A program made the translations under genes and the position numbers. From Brassica napus (lineage: Eukaryota > Streptophyta > Magnoliopsida > Brassicales > Brassicaceae), in NCBI RefSeq assembly GCF_020379485.1, contig NC_063448.1, positions 43,843,218-43,907,217 on the forward strand: a stretch of 64,000 bases of DNA, in the 5' to 3' direction. Shown piece after piece: positions 23,760-34,041 of this stretch; the stretch's first letter is position 1; each line of letters begins with the position of its first letter. The notes under the pieces were generated by a model. That model had not been told where the DNA came from, did no database searches, and was given only the letters and a program-made list of their open reading frames with translations.

Positions 23760-24581
23760 ATGAGTTACAACACAAATATATTGATCATTGATAGATCAAG
23801 TGGTGTGATCAGCAATGGATTAAATGAATCGACGCCTCAAATTAAGCTTGAGAGTGGTCTACCATTTATGATTCCATTTGCTATGAAAACTGAGATGTCT
23901 GCTGAAAATAATCAGAGCATTCAGATTGAAAATGACATGTGTGCTATGGTCACAGAAGTCAATACGATTGAGAATAATTCAAAAGACTGGTGGTATGACA
24001 CAGGTGCCACCGCTCACATATGCATTGATAAGAACATGTTTAGTACCTATCAAAAATGCAATGATGAGGAGCTGTTGTTAATGAGTAACACCGGCTCGTC
24101 CATTATTGAAGGTTATGGCGAAGTGAAACTTACGTTAACTTTTGGACAAAAGATCATTTTCAAAAATGTGAAATATGTCCCAGATATGCGAAAGAATCTT
24201 ATTTCCGGTTCGCTACTAAGCAAAGCTGGATTTGTAGTAACTTTCGAGTCTGATAAACTTGTGCTAAAGAAAAATGATATTTTCTTGGGCAAAGGATTTG
24301 TTGAGGATGGACTGGTCAAAATGTGTATTAAGACAGTCTTATTCACAAATGAACCAAATGCTTATTTGGTTGAACCGTTCAAAGTTTGGCATGAAAGATT
24401 GGGGCATGTAAATTATAAATTTGTTCAAAGATTGATTAATTTAAACCTAATTCCGAAATGCAAATTGAGCAAAGAGAAATGTGAAGTATGTGTACAAGCA
24501 AAACTCACAAAAATTACATTCCCTCATGTTGAGAGAACAACGGAATCTCTTGGTTTAATTCTACAGATTTGTGTGATTTAA
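23760..24581 (+). pseudogene. Copia protease and integrase zinc-binding part
   Basis: The protease active site WWYDTGATAHIC is near 23987-24022. Then comes the GAG-pre-integrase region with WHERLGHVN (near 24390) and the CEVCVQAKLTK zinc pair. The stretch ends by frameshift within the start of the integrase core. The N-terminal ~75 residues before the protease have no gag zinc knuckle. Confidence 0.8.
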
Positions 24582-26264
24582 AATTTGTTCAAACTCGAAA
24601 TGGAAAAAAATATTTTGTGACTTTCATAGATGATTGTACAAAATATTGTTATGTCTATTTGCTAAGAAGCAAAGATGAAGCCTTGGAAAAAATTCAAGGA
24701 ATATAAACTCGAGGTTGAAAACCAACTCGATAGAACTATAAAGATAGTTCGAAGTGATAGAGGAGGCGAGTATGATGGACCATTTGATGTGCTCTGTAAA
24801 GAGCATGGCATTATTCATCAAACCACCGCTCCCTATTCACCTGAATCTAACGGAGTTGCGGAGCGTAAAAACCGAACTCTTAAAGAGATGATGAATGCGA
24901 TGTTGCAGGAATCTGGGTTAGCCCAGAACATGTGGGGGGAAGCATTGCTTACCACAAATTATATCCTCAACAAAATACCAAACAAAGTCACTGGTAAAAC
25001 ACCATATGAACTTTGGAAAGGTGTTGTACCTTCGTACAAATACTTGAGAGTGTGGGGGTGCCTTGCAAAAGTAGCAGTACCACCTCCCAAGAAGGTTTCA
25101 ATCGGACCTAAAACCGTGGATTGTATTTTCATTGGATATGCCCATAATAGTGGTGCTTATCGATTTTTGGTTGATAAATCAGATGTACCAGATATTCATG
25201 TTAATACAATTATGGAATCAAGGAATGCATCTTTCTTTGAACACGTGTTTCCGTGTAAGAATAGAGACAATCCTAAAAGAACTCGTGAAGTAAGAGATGC
25301 AAACATCTTTAGAAATGAGGCAAGTACTTCTGGCACATCTTTTGATGATGCAGAAATATTTGCAGATGAACCTAGACGCAGCAAAAGAGCTCGTAAGGAA
25401 AAATCTTATGGTGAAGATTTCTTTATGGTCTTTCTTCTTGAGAATGAACCAAGAAGTTTCGCTGAAGCTATGTCTTCACCAGACGCTGATTTATGGAAGG
25501 AAGCTTTCAATAGTGAAATCGACTCCATTATGCAAAATCATACATACTATTTGACCGATTTGCCCCAAGGGTTTAAGGCCCTAGGGTGTAGATGGATTTG
25601 CAAAAGAAAGTTGAATATTGATGGCTCAACTGATAAGTACAAGTGTAGACTTGTGGTGCAAGGTTTCCGGCAAAAAGAAGGCTTGGATTTCTTTGACACC
25701 TATTCTCCGGTAACGAGAATAACTTCAATCAGAATGTTGATTGCAATTGCAGCATTGAGAAACCTAGAAATCCATCAGATGGATGTCAAAACTGTCTTTC
25801 TAAATGGTGATTTAGAAGAGGAGATTTATATGCAACAACCTGAAGGGTTGGTTGTCCCAGGACAAGAACACAAAGTCTGTCGACTAGTGAAGTCATTGTA
25901 TGGACTTAAGCAAGCTCCAAAACAATGGCATGAAAAATTTGACAATGTTATGATGTCAAATGGTTTCAGCATTAATGAATGTGACAAGTGTATATACTTC
26001 AAAAATACACCACATGGATATGTATTGCTTGGCTTGTATGTAGATGACGTGCTCATTATTGGTAGCAATAAAGAAATGGTCAGTCAAACAAAGAACATGC
26101 TAAGTAGCAAGTTCGAAATGAAAGATATGGGACTAGCTGATGTTATCCTAGGGATTAAGATCTTTCGTAATTCCGAAGGAATCATCTTGTCTCAAACTCA
26201 TTATGCTGAAAAAATACTTGAGAGGTTTAAATCCTACTCAAAAGGAAAGGCAAAACTCCTGTAG
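24582..26264 (+). pseudogene. Copia integrase core and reverse transcriptase
   Basis: The integrase core residues are seen in RSDRGGEYDG and the later PYSPESNGVAERKNRTL. A long linker leads to RT with WKEAFNSEID, RWICKRKLN, the MDVKTVFLNGDLEEEIYMQQ block, LYGLKQAPKQWHEKF and the catalytic LYVDDVLIIG (near 26033-26063). The main open frame is 24675-26264; the first ~90 bp of the core are in another frame. The frame ends by a one-base shift near 26255, before RNase H. Confidence 0.85.
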
Positions 26265-26986
26265 ACCCTAGGTTTCACTTTACAAAACATTCGGGTGAAG
26301 TTGTGTTATAGTCAGAGTATGCTCGTGTCATCGGAAGTTTGATGTACTTGACAAATTGTACTAGACCTGATTTAGCACATGCAGTCAATGTACTGAGTCG
26401 CTACACGAGTAATCCAGGGCATAACCACTGGAATGCCATAACAAGAGTATTAGACTATGTACGTCATACTAAAACTTATGGGCTGAACTATGGTAAAGAA
26501 TCAGTAGTTTTGGAAGGACACAGTGATGCCAACTGGATTTCCGACTCCAAAAACTCTAAATCCACGAGTGGGTATGTCTTTACACTTGGTGGTGCCGCAG
26601 TTTCTTGGAAGTCTTCCAAACAAACTGTCTTGGCCAGATCGACCATGGAATATGAGTTCATAGCTTTAGATAAAGCTATAGAAGAAGCAGAGTGGCTTCG
26701 AAATTTTTTGGAAGATATTCCTATGTGGGATAAACCAGTGCCGGCATTACGTATACATTGTGATACCCAAGCGGCAATAGGCCGGGCACTGAGCAGTTTG
26801 TATAATGGTAAATCTCGTCATATAAGAAGACGTCATAAAACCATTAGACACTTGATCTCAACTGGTGTAATAACGATTGATTACATCAGAACAAATGAAA
26901 ACCTTGCGGATCCATTTACTAAAGGTTTGTCACGAGATCAAGTAGAAAAATCATCAAGAGGAATGGGTTTAAAGCCTGTGAACTAA
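26265..26986 (+). pseudogene. Copia RNase H
   Basis: The open frame from 26339 contains [20 protein letters not shown], then [31 protein letters not shown], the [10 protein letters not shown] helix and [15 protein letters not shown]. It ends naturally at 26986 ([10 protein letters not shown]). The join to RT is broken by a frameshift and a stop near 26310. Confidence 0.8.
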
Positions 26987-27600
26987 GATGAGGTTTGACG
27001 GTAACTCTACCTAACGGACTGGAGATCCCAAGAAATAGGTTCAAGGAGACAACTAAGTCAAACTAAATCTGCCCAAAGCACTGTCAGACTTCGGTCTATA
27101 CCTAGTTCCCAGGATGATTAAACGGTGCTACGTGTAAGGAATATAGGATAAGCATTAGCTTTAATGATTTGTGTCCATTGTTTTGAGATATGAATGGAGT
27201 AGTACATGATACTCCTCTAAACAAAACTAATGGCAAATCACCTTGTGAGTGTGAAATATGGCCGTTTCTAGGAGAATGAAGGAAAGGCTATATTCTCCAC
27301 GTTCACTCATGATTACCAAGAATGTTCAGGGCCAAAATGAACACAATAGAGAAATTAGTTTTGTGAGGGAATGAAGCTGTGTTATAGCTATTGTCTCGGT
27401 TTACACCAAAGTCTTGGGGGTTCAAGACATCATGGCCACCTCCTGTTCGAGTAAATCCGATAGCTATTAACAATGATTGGTTCAAGGCTGAAAAATTGCT
27501 ACCAACTCATCATGCAGTGGATTTTTCGCTCGTACTCTCAAAAGTTATTTTTTTTTTCCTTTTTCATGTGTATAGAATCATTTATATTCATGTGGGGGAT
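26987..27600 (+). other. Copia 3' untranslated region with polypurine tract
   Basis: Non-coding, as usual between RNase H and the LTR. It ends in TGTGGGGGAT (27591-27600), a polypurine tract that directly abuts the LTR. Confidence 0.65.
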
Positions 27601-28445
27601 TGTTGGAACTCGTTTTTGACAAAGTGGTGCAGACCATTTTTCCGATGGGTTTTTCGACGGAGACGTCTGTCGGAAGAACCGGAATTTGGGCACGATGTAA
27701 TTGTCACTGTGAACACTATGAGTTAGTGTGTTTGATTGTCAAAATCGAAGTTGTGTTGACTGAGAAATGGAAATCCAAAATAAATGAGATGCAAAGTTTA
27801 TAAAACTTAAAGTTTGGCTAAATAGAAAAATTTAGCAAATGAATCATTTTTGGATGTATGGGTTTAAATTTAAATATATACATAAATATTTTATGTATAT
27901 TTGAGCATGAAAAATGTAAACTCATACAAAGTATTTATTGGTTTGAATTGATTTGGTCAAAACCAATTACTACTTGTCAAACGTGAGTAATGGAGAATCA
28001 ATTATATTATTGCACTTAATAGCAATATATACGTTTGGTTTCATTCATGGTTACGTAACGTTTCTTTAACTTTTTTAAGTTAAATAGAAACATGTGAAAG
28101 CTCATTCAGACTAACAGATAGAAAAACAAATCCCTCACATTATTTTTCCTCTCTTCTTTCTCTTTAGTATTTTCCTTTTCTTGAGAGTGAGAGTATACAC
28201 AAAACTAGTTTCGCCAGGCTTTTGATAGAGTGACGCGAATCAGAAGATTTTTTGCAGTTGTATCTTGGGACTCATTACGTTATCAAACCGTCGCACTACG
28301 TACGGGACGTATTTTGAGTTAAGAAAAGAGATAATATCTCGCCTCTGCAGTTGAATCATTTTTTTCTTAATCTTTGGTATACTTTTATCAATTTTTTTCT
28401 TTACAATATTCAGTTATTCATAATTTATATAATAAGGTCCTATCA
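27601..28445 (+). repeat. 3' LTR of the copia element
   Basis: It is 845 bp, with TGTTGGAACT at the left and GGTCCTATCA at the right. It is uninterrupted and preserves the empty target of the Helitron in the other LTR. An F-box coding fragment follows without gap. Confidence 0.85.
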
Positions 28446-28586
28446 TTGGCCTCCTCAATCTTTGTTGTAATCCGTATCTCAATCTCATATGTATCCAGGT
28501 GCTGAAATAACAGTGCAAGTTGTTCTTCTCTAACAGCAGATAGAATCACGGAGTCTCCACTACGAGAGTTAGAATCCAGCTCAAGA
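28446..28586 (-). pseudogene. F-box (FBA domain) patch, recent duplicate of 30794-30935
   Basis: About 140 bp match the F-box gene at 30490-31191 with only a few differences. They encode, on the minus strand, the SGDSVILSAVREEQLALLFQ and LDTYEIEIRITTKIEEA part of the FBA domain. Both edges are abrupt: copia 3' LTR on the left, inverted copia leader on the right. Confidence 0.8.
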
Positions 28587-29939
28587 CAACGATATGCAAA
28601 TGATAATATCAACAACAAAGAAACGATTGATTGCTGGTTGGAAATTAAATTAAACCAGGAACGTAAACCGGATAAACCAAATAATTGAATCACTACGCAA
28701 ATCAACCTTTGACAAATAAAAGACAGCAGTAAAAAAAAAATATCTTTTTACGCTTGACGTTAAACAAAAGAAAACGACGAGGTTAAATAAAACGATTTAT
28801 ATATTTTTAAAGACTTTTAACCGAATCTGATTGAAATCCCGTTTAGAAATATCAATACAGAAACGTAAATTGCAGAAATATATAAAAATAATCCAATAGA
28901 TCCTGCAAAATAAAAACGTAAGAGCAAGAATATGACTTTAACGCTGACACCGAGAGCAATCGGAACCCAATCCGATTCCAACACCTTCTTAGAAAATATC
29001 AATCAACCTGTTCTTAAAAAAAAACTTTTAAAATAATCAGTCCGGTTAGTGCAAAACAATAAACGGATATTTTGAGTTAAGACTGATAGGACCGTCTTAT
29101 ATAAACTACGGAGAGCTGAATATTGTAAAGAATAAAATTGATAAAAGTATACCAAAGATTAAGAAAATGATGATTCAACTGCTGAGGCGAGATATTATCT
29201 CTTTCCTTAACTCAAAATACGTCCCGTAGTGCGACGGTTTGATAACGTATTGAGTCCCAAGATACAACTGCAAAAAATCTTCTGATTTGTGTCACTCTAT
29301 CAGAAGCCTGGCGAAACTAGTTTTGTGTATATTCTCATACTCAAAAGAAAACTAAAGAGAAAGATAAAAGAAATATGGATGATCGTATGTTTTCTCTATG
29401 CATCTTGGAATAAGGAAGACCATTGTCTATATATATACTCTCATAGAATTGCCCAATAAATCCAAGCAACAGTGGAGAGATACGGAGGTTACGTTCTTCA
29501 TATTTTATATTGATTCTCAATCAATTATAAATAAATGTGATATTAAGTTTGGAATAAATTGCTTGGTTGACCAAGACAAATTATGTACCAAAACATAATA
29601 AATATCTGGAGCACACATAATGGTATTATGGATCGACAACCCATTTACCAAATCCCGAAACCCAAAAAATTCGAGTCCGGTCCAGATACTTTAACACACT
29701 TTATACTATAATGCGGGACATTTTACAAATGTTATGTTTTAAGCTTCATAAGCAACCGACATTAAACCTCCATTTCTTATTCAAACCAACTCTGATTTTG
29801 ACCAACAAATACACTAATTCATAGTGTTCATGGTGACGATTACATCGTGCCCAAACTCCGGTCCTTCCGACAGACGTCTCCGTCGAAAAACCCATCGGAA
29901 AAATGATCTACACCACTTTATCAAAAACGAGTTCCAACA
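28587..29939 (-). mobile_element. Inverted copia fragment: LTR plus 5' leader
   Basis: Read on the minus strand, 29939-29084 is an ~856-bp LTR. It starts TGTTGGAACTCG and ends GGTCCTATCA, is related to the 3' LTR at 27601, and has a strongly diverged middle. It is followed by 29083-28587, matching the leader at 23003-23500. The copy is cut at 28587 and joined to F-box sequence. It is the remains of a second, older or different member in opposite orientation. Confidence 0.75.
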
Positions 29940-30385
29940 CCAGCTACTCCCTTTTTCGAAACAAAAGAAGAAGAAAAAACAGAGAACCAGCAGGTCTCAA
30001 AAGATAAATGTATAAAACCAAGGAGAAGTAATAGGAAATCCTATATGTCGGCCCAGTGGCGGCCCTGAGCACAAGAGCTACAGCTTCCGGCCTTTAATGT
30101 TTATATTAAATATCGGTCACGCTTTGTTTAAAACTATTAATAGTCTAGTGGTAGAATCTTCTCCAAACCAGTTCTCAGCTCATAAGTTCTCAGCTCATAA
30201 GTTCGAATATTAGTTATCTCTAAACTAGGTATTGTCTCCGCACATAAAATAATATGTATAAATTTTGTTTTTAATTATATATAAAATTTATCAAGGGTAG
30301 TATAGATATTAACCGCTCTAACTTTCAACGTGAGAGCTTCGTTGCGAAAATTTACTTCGCAAATAATAGTATAGATAACAAAAGG
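29940..30385. other. Spacer with a tRNA-like repeat piece and a Helitron-end fragment
   Basis: At 30055-30215, GGCGGCCCTGAG ... TTCCGGCC is followed by TAGTCTAGTGGTAGAAT and AGTTCGAATAT, resembling pol III A and B boxes; a diverged copy lies at 44925-45070. A 15-bp tandem repeat (TTCTCAGCTCATAAG) lies inside. At 30222-30310 a Helitron 3'-end fragment (AAACTAGGTATTGTCTCCGC) and sequence like 12840-12890 occur. Confidence 0.4.
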
Positions 30386-30489
30386 CTACATTTTCAACTC
30401 CGCATGTTTCTGCTTGCAAAACAATGTATAAGTCTTGTTAACTACACAGAGACAAGTCTTTTTCAAAAAACAAAAACGAATGACAATGA

Positions 30490-32544
30490 CTAACAATCCC
30501 GGATTTTCCTTTTGCCTCGTGCATGTACTGGACCTTTCCGAATCTGCACCGACGAACTCGGAACATAAGAGCACACATGTTTCCAATATGTAGCTTCTCC
30601 GGGAGCCACTACTTTAAAGTAATTATCCTCTCCAATCATGTAAACTCTGCTGAAGGGATTGTCAGAAATCAATGCCACTTTCTTTTTCTCGTCGACGAAG
30701 AAACTCCCATACCAAAGAAACTTCCAAAACGTTTCACTGAACCCCAACGGCTTCACATCTACTTTCAAGAAATTTATCCATATCACCTCATTGGCCTCCT
30801 CAATCTTTGTTGTAATCCGTATCTCAATCTCATATGTATCCAGGTGCTGAAATAACAGTGCAAGTTGTTCTTCTCTAACAGAAGATAGAATCACAGTGTC
30901 TCCACTACGAGAGTTAGAATCCAGATCAAGACAACGTCTAAATCTCTGACTTGTAAAATCAAAACAGATTAAAGATGTTATCATCTCTAATTTTATTTCC
31001 TTAGCAACAAAGTAAGTATTTCCTTTCAAAGACAAGCCCAGGGGATGATCCGGTATAATCCAGTCAGCAGTGAGATGAAGAACCCTCCATGAATCAGATT
31101 TAAAATTGAATATTTCGTGCTCAACAGTAGTGCCATTGAAATGATGCAAAAACCTCAAGATTTTGTGGTTGTTCTTGTTGTCGTATCCCATACAATACCT
31201 ATTACCTACCCGAGATGGTCAATTGATTTTTGGGTTTGATCCACCTGACTTGTCCCAAATACGGGTTCCATACCACGGGATCAGACTTCACCATACCGTT
31301 TTTGGGAAGGCATAACCAAAATCCATCATCATCAGATACCATGATATGGTTAAGTTGACCTATTAGCTTTTTGGATAGCTCAACTAAGCCTTGTTTTCTC
31401 TTAAGGAGACTCCCTGGAGATCGACCCTCACTAAGGTGGGGGTATTGGATTTAGAAGTTTGATAGAATTTGAAAGAATTATGGTTTCCATTAAATTCTAG
31501 TGTTATTCAATTGTGTATTTTATCAATTCTTTTAAATTCTTGTGTTATTCAATTGCGTATTTTACCAATTCATTTAAATTCTAGTGTTATTCAATATTTG
31601 CAAGATTTAATAGGAATGTTATTTGAAAGGAATTTAATGGAAAATGTAATGTAAAATGCAAAGGATCAATTCCTTGCTTTTATGAAGGGATTTGTTATTT
31701 TTAGAACCAATTTGACCCCACGGTAACCCACTACGTCTTTAGAAGACATATCACCTACACCAGCCCAATTACATGTCTCTCCTCTTCCAAAACCGGAACC
31801 GAAAAACTGAACTAGAACCAAACCAAATTATTCGAAACCAAAACCGGACCGCCTCAAATACCTGAATGGTTTCTATATTTCTATATCTGAATAACCGAAT
31901 CGGAAACGGAACCGAACCGAGAACCGAACGGTACCCGAATATCCGAAAAAACAAGTTTCAACACTTTGATATAAAATAAAATGTCATCAGTTTCACTCAA
32001 CCCGAATGCTCATGGCTAGTTCACCCAAAAAGATTTCTTTAGTAAAAAAAATCTATCTACAAAAAGTAAAATTTTCCCAAGTGTTTTATTTTGGTAAAAA
32101 AAATATCTAAGAGTTAACTACTAGTTGTGTATTTTTTCGTTATCATTCATAGCGTTAGTATTACCATTTGAATTCCATCAAATTAATTTACATTCACTTA
32201 AATTCTATGGCAAAAAATAAACATAAGAATTAGACAATTGCATTAAAATCTCATAAAATCATTTAAAATACTGCAAAAGTTATTACACGTGAATTCTTTC
32301 AAATTCTTGAATTCAATACCACCCCCTAAAAGAACCCTGGAATCATACACCATGATCTCCATGGTATCGTGAGCTGCTTTACCACAGTGCTTCTTTGTAA
32401 AACTTTCATCTTTATACAAACCATTCCATTGTTTGCAAGTGGATCTAGCTTGCAAGTGGATCTAGCCGCTCGCTGAGAAGTTAACGGAACCCTAGAAAGT
32501 ATCTCCTCTATCAAATCTTGTGAAAGATCCGAGATTCTTGTCAT
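30490..32544 (-). pseudogene. F-box gene with FBA domain, split by a TIR element
   Basis: The F-box part (MTRISDLSQDLIEEILSRVP, then LTSQRAARSTCK) starts at 32544. The FBA part ends at 30490 (..SYVPSSSVQIRKGPVHARGK). The coding region is interrupted at 31435-32326 by an inserted element. A 17-bp tandem duplication (CTTGCAAGTGGATCTAG at ~32434-32467) adds a frameshift, and stops occur near 31400 and 31200. The last 233 codons (31191-30490) are still open. F-box proteins of this type recruit targets to SCF ligases; this copy could at most make an FBA-only product. Confidence 0.8.
31435..32326. mobile_element. PIF/Harbinger-like TIR element with TAA duplication, inside the F-box gene
   Basis: The ends are GGTGGGGGTATTGGATTTAG and, from the right, GGGGGTGGTATTGAATTCAA. 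TAA flanks both sides (31432-31434 and 32327-32329). The related gene at 41160 has a single TAA at the same codons, so the empty site is seen. There is no transposase. The interior has an ACCGAA-rich low-complexity block at 31790-31960. Confidence 0.8.
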
Positions 32545-32694
32545 TGTTTCAAGCAAAAAGAGAATTAGGTTTTTCTTAGAAAACTTACCAGTAATCTCTT
32601 TACGAGACTTTCAAAAATGAATCTTGTTATTTCGCTGATGATAATTATATATATTGCTTATAAAAAAGGTTAATCTAAGGTAAAAAAGTTATAT

Positions 32695-33620
32695 CGTCAA
32701 AAAAAATTAGGTCAACCCGTCAAGAGAGAAAAGAAGAAGAAAACTCCAGGTCGTCTGATCTCCCTCCGTGGTTGGCGGTGCTTTTCACCGTCGCTATGCG
32801 AGGAAGGATCTCCTCTTTCTCTTTAGTTTAATCTCGGTTTCTATGGGTTATGGTGGTTTAGGTGAAGATCGTTGTTGTCAAGTCGAGGGTTGCTTTAGAT
32901 TTGGGTTATGGTGCTTTTGTTTCTCTTCGGTTGCTTACAGCTATGGTCAATTCTTTTTTCGCCTTGTTCTAGTTTTTTGGATTCGTTGGTGTAAAGTATA
33001 TTTGCTGTGGAGGAATCTACTAGACCTCTCCTTTATCCACCATAGATTGGGCGAGCGTTTCGAGACGAAGCAGTGAGCTTGATTTGTAGGTTTTCTCTTG
33101 CGAGGAGGTGACTAGTTTTAGCTCTGTAGATCGTTATTCTGCCTAACGAGTGTCTGCGTGTGAGACCTGTAAATCTTCGCCGGTGTTTTTCCCTTTAGCA
33201 TTTCAAGTTCTTATGTCCTTGAGCCTGGGTGTTTGGTTTTGACTTGGTTTTGCCTTGGCTCCGGTTTGCAACAGTCTCTGGTGTTGATGTAAGTTTATCC
33301 TCGCACATTCTTGTCCCGATGGTGCGCCTTTTTTGGCTTGGTGGTGTACCCTTCAGGGTTGGGTTTGCCTAAGTCATTGGTTATTTGGTTATCTTCGTCT
33401 CATGTTTCTCAGGAGTGTCTGCGAGTTATGATCAGTCCATCAGTTCCAGTTTTAGTACCTGTGGCTCTTTAATATTTTTTTCTCGTATTATCCTACCTCA
33501 TTGTTATTGTCTCCCTCTTGTGGGCTATTGCTTCCGGAGATATTACCATTTTCTGCCGGCTTTTGTAATCCACGATGTGTTCCGTTACAAAAGATTATAA
33601 AATTTTGAGTTAAAAAAAAA
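32695..33620 (+). mobile_element. Poly(A) retroposon (LINE- or SINE-like) with 18-bp target duplication
   Basis: The direct repeat AAGGTAAAAAAGTTATAT occurs at 32677-32694 and 33621-33638. The 926 bp between end in an A-run (33613-33620 and on). Long duplications plus an A-tail mean target-primed reverse transcription. No RT domain is readable, so it is either a non-autonomous element or an internally deleted LINE. It lies in the upstream region of the F-box gene at 32544. Confidence 0.8.
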
Positions 33621-33751
33621 AGGTAAAAAAGTTATATGTTTTTTAATATTAAGAAATGGAAATTGCTTATGTGATACAATTCTTGATTTGGTTTAGTTTT
33701 CCCTTATAAATATTTTCAAAAAAGTAACTAGATCACGAATAATATTTGTTT

Positions 33752-34041
33752 TGTTATAAAAGAGATGCTGTGAAAGTTATTATTATTCATGACCAGAGGT
33801 CTATATTTATACAAGTATTAGACCTTCTTATTTAAACTGTCATAAGAGAAAAGGAAATCTTATTCCTAATAGGAATAGGAAATAGTACTTATCTTAAATA
33901 CATATGAAAAATGATAAACATCAAGTATAGATAAATGTAAACTCTCATTCGCCTAAGTTATTAGCGAATGGACCGGATGGATAGCTGATGGGCCGGACGG
34001 TTTGGGCCTGATATGGGTCGATCACCACTTGGTTTATAACA
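33752..34041 (-). repeat. LTR of the TR-GAG element (3' LTR on the minus strand)
   Basis: 290 bp, closely similar to 39563-39853 with scattered differences. The purine tract CTCCCCCTTG (as seen on plus) follows at 34042. Confidence 0.85.

Larger units (their letters stand above)
20949..28445 (+). mobile_element. Ty1/copia LTR retrotransposon, gag-deficient, with Helitron in its 5' LTR
   Basis: The order is 5' LTR, leader, protease, integrase, RT, RNase H, polypurine tract and 3' LTR, all on the plus strand. Integrase before RT defines copia. Most of gag is absent: the first open frame begins only ~75 codons before the protease. Frameshifts lie near 24580 and 26265. The 3' LTR is complete (TGTTGGAACT ... 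GGTCCTATCA). The 5' LTR lacks its start and holds a 1266-bp Helitron. The left flank and right flank do not match each other, so the locus was rearranged after insertion. Confidence 0.85.

Noticed and set aside
30140..30215. tRNA gene
   Set aside because: A- and B-box-like words are present, but no cloverleaf (acceptor and anticodon stems) could be built.
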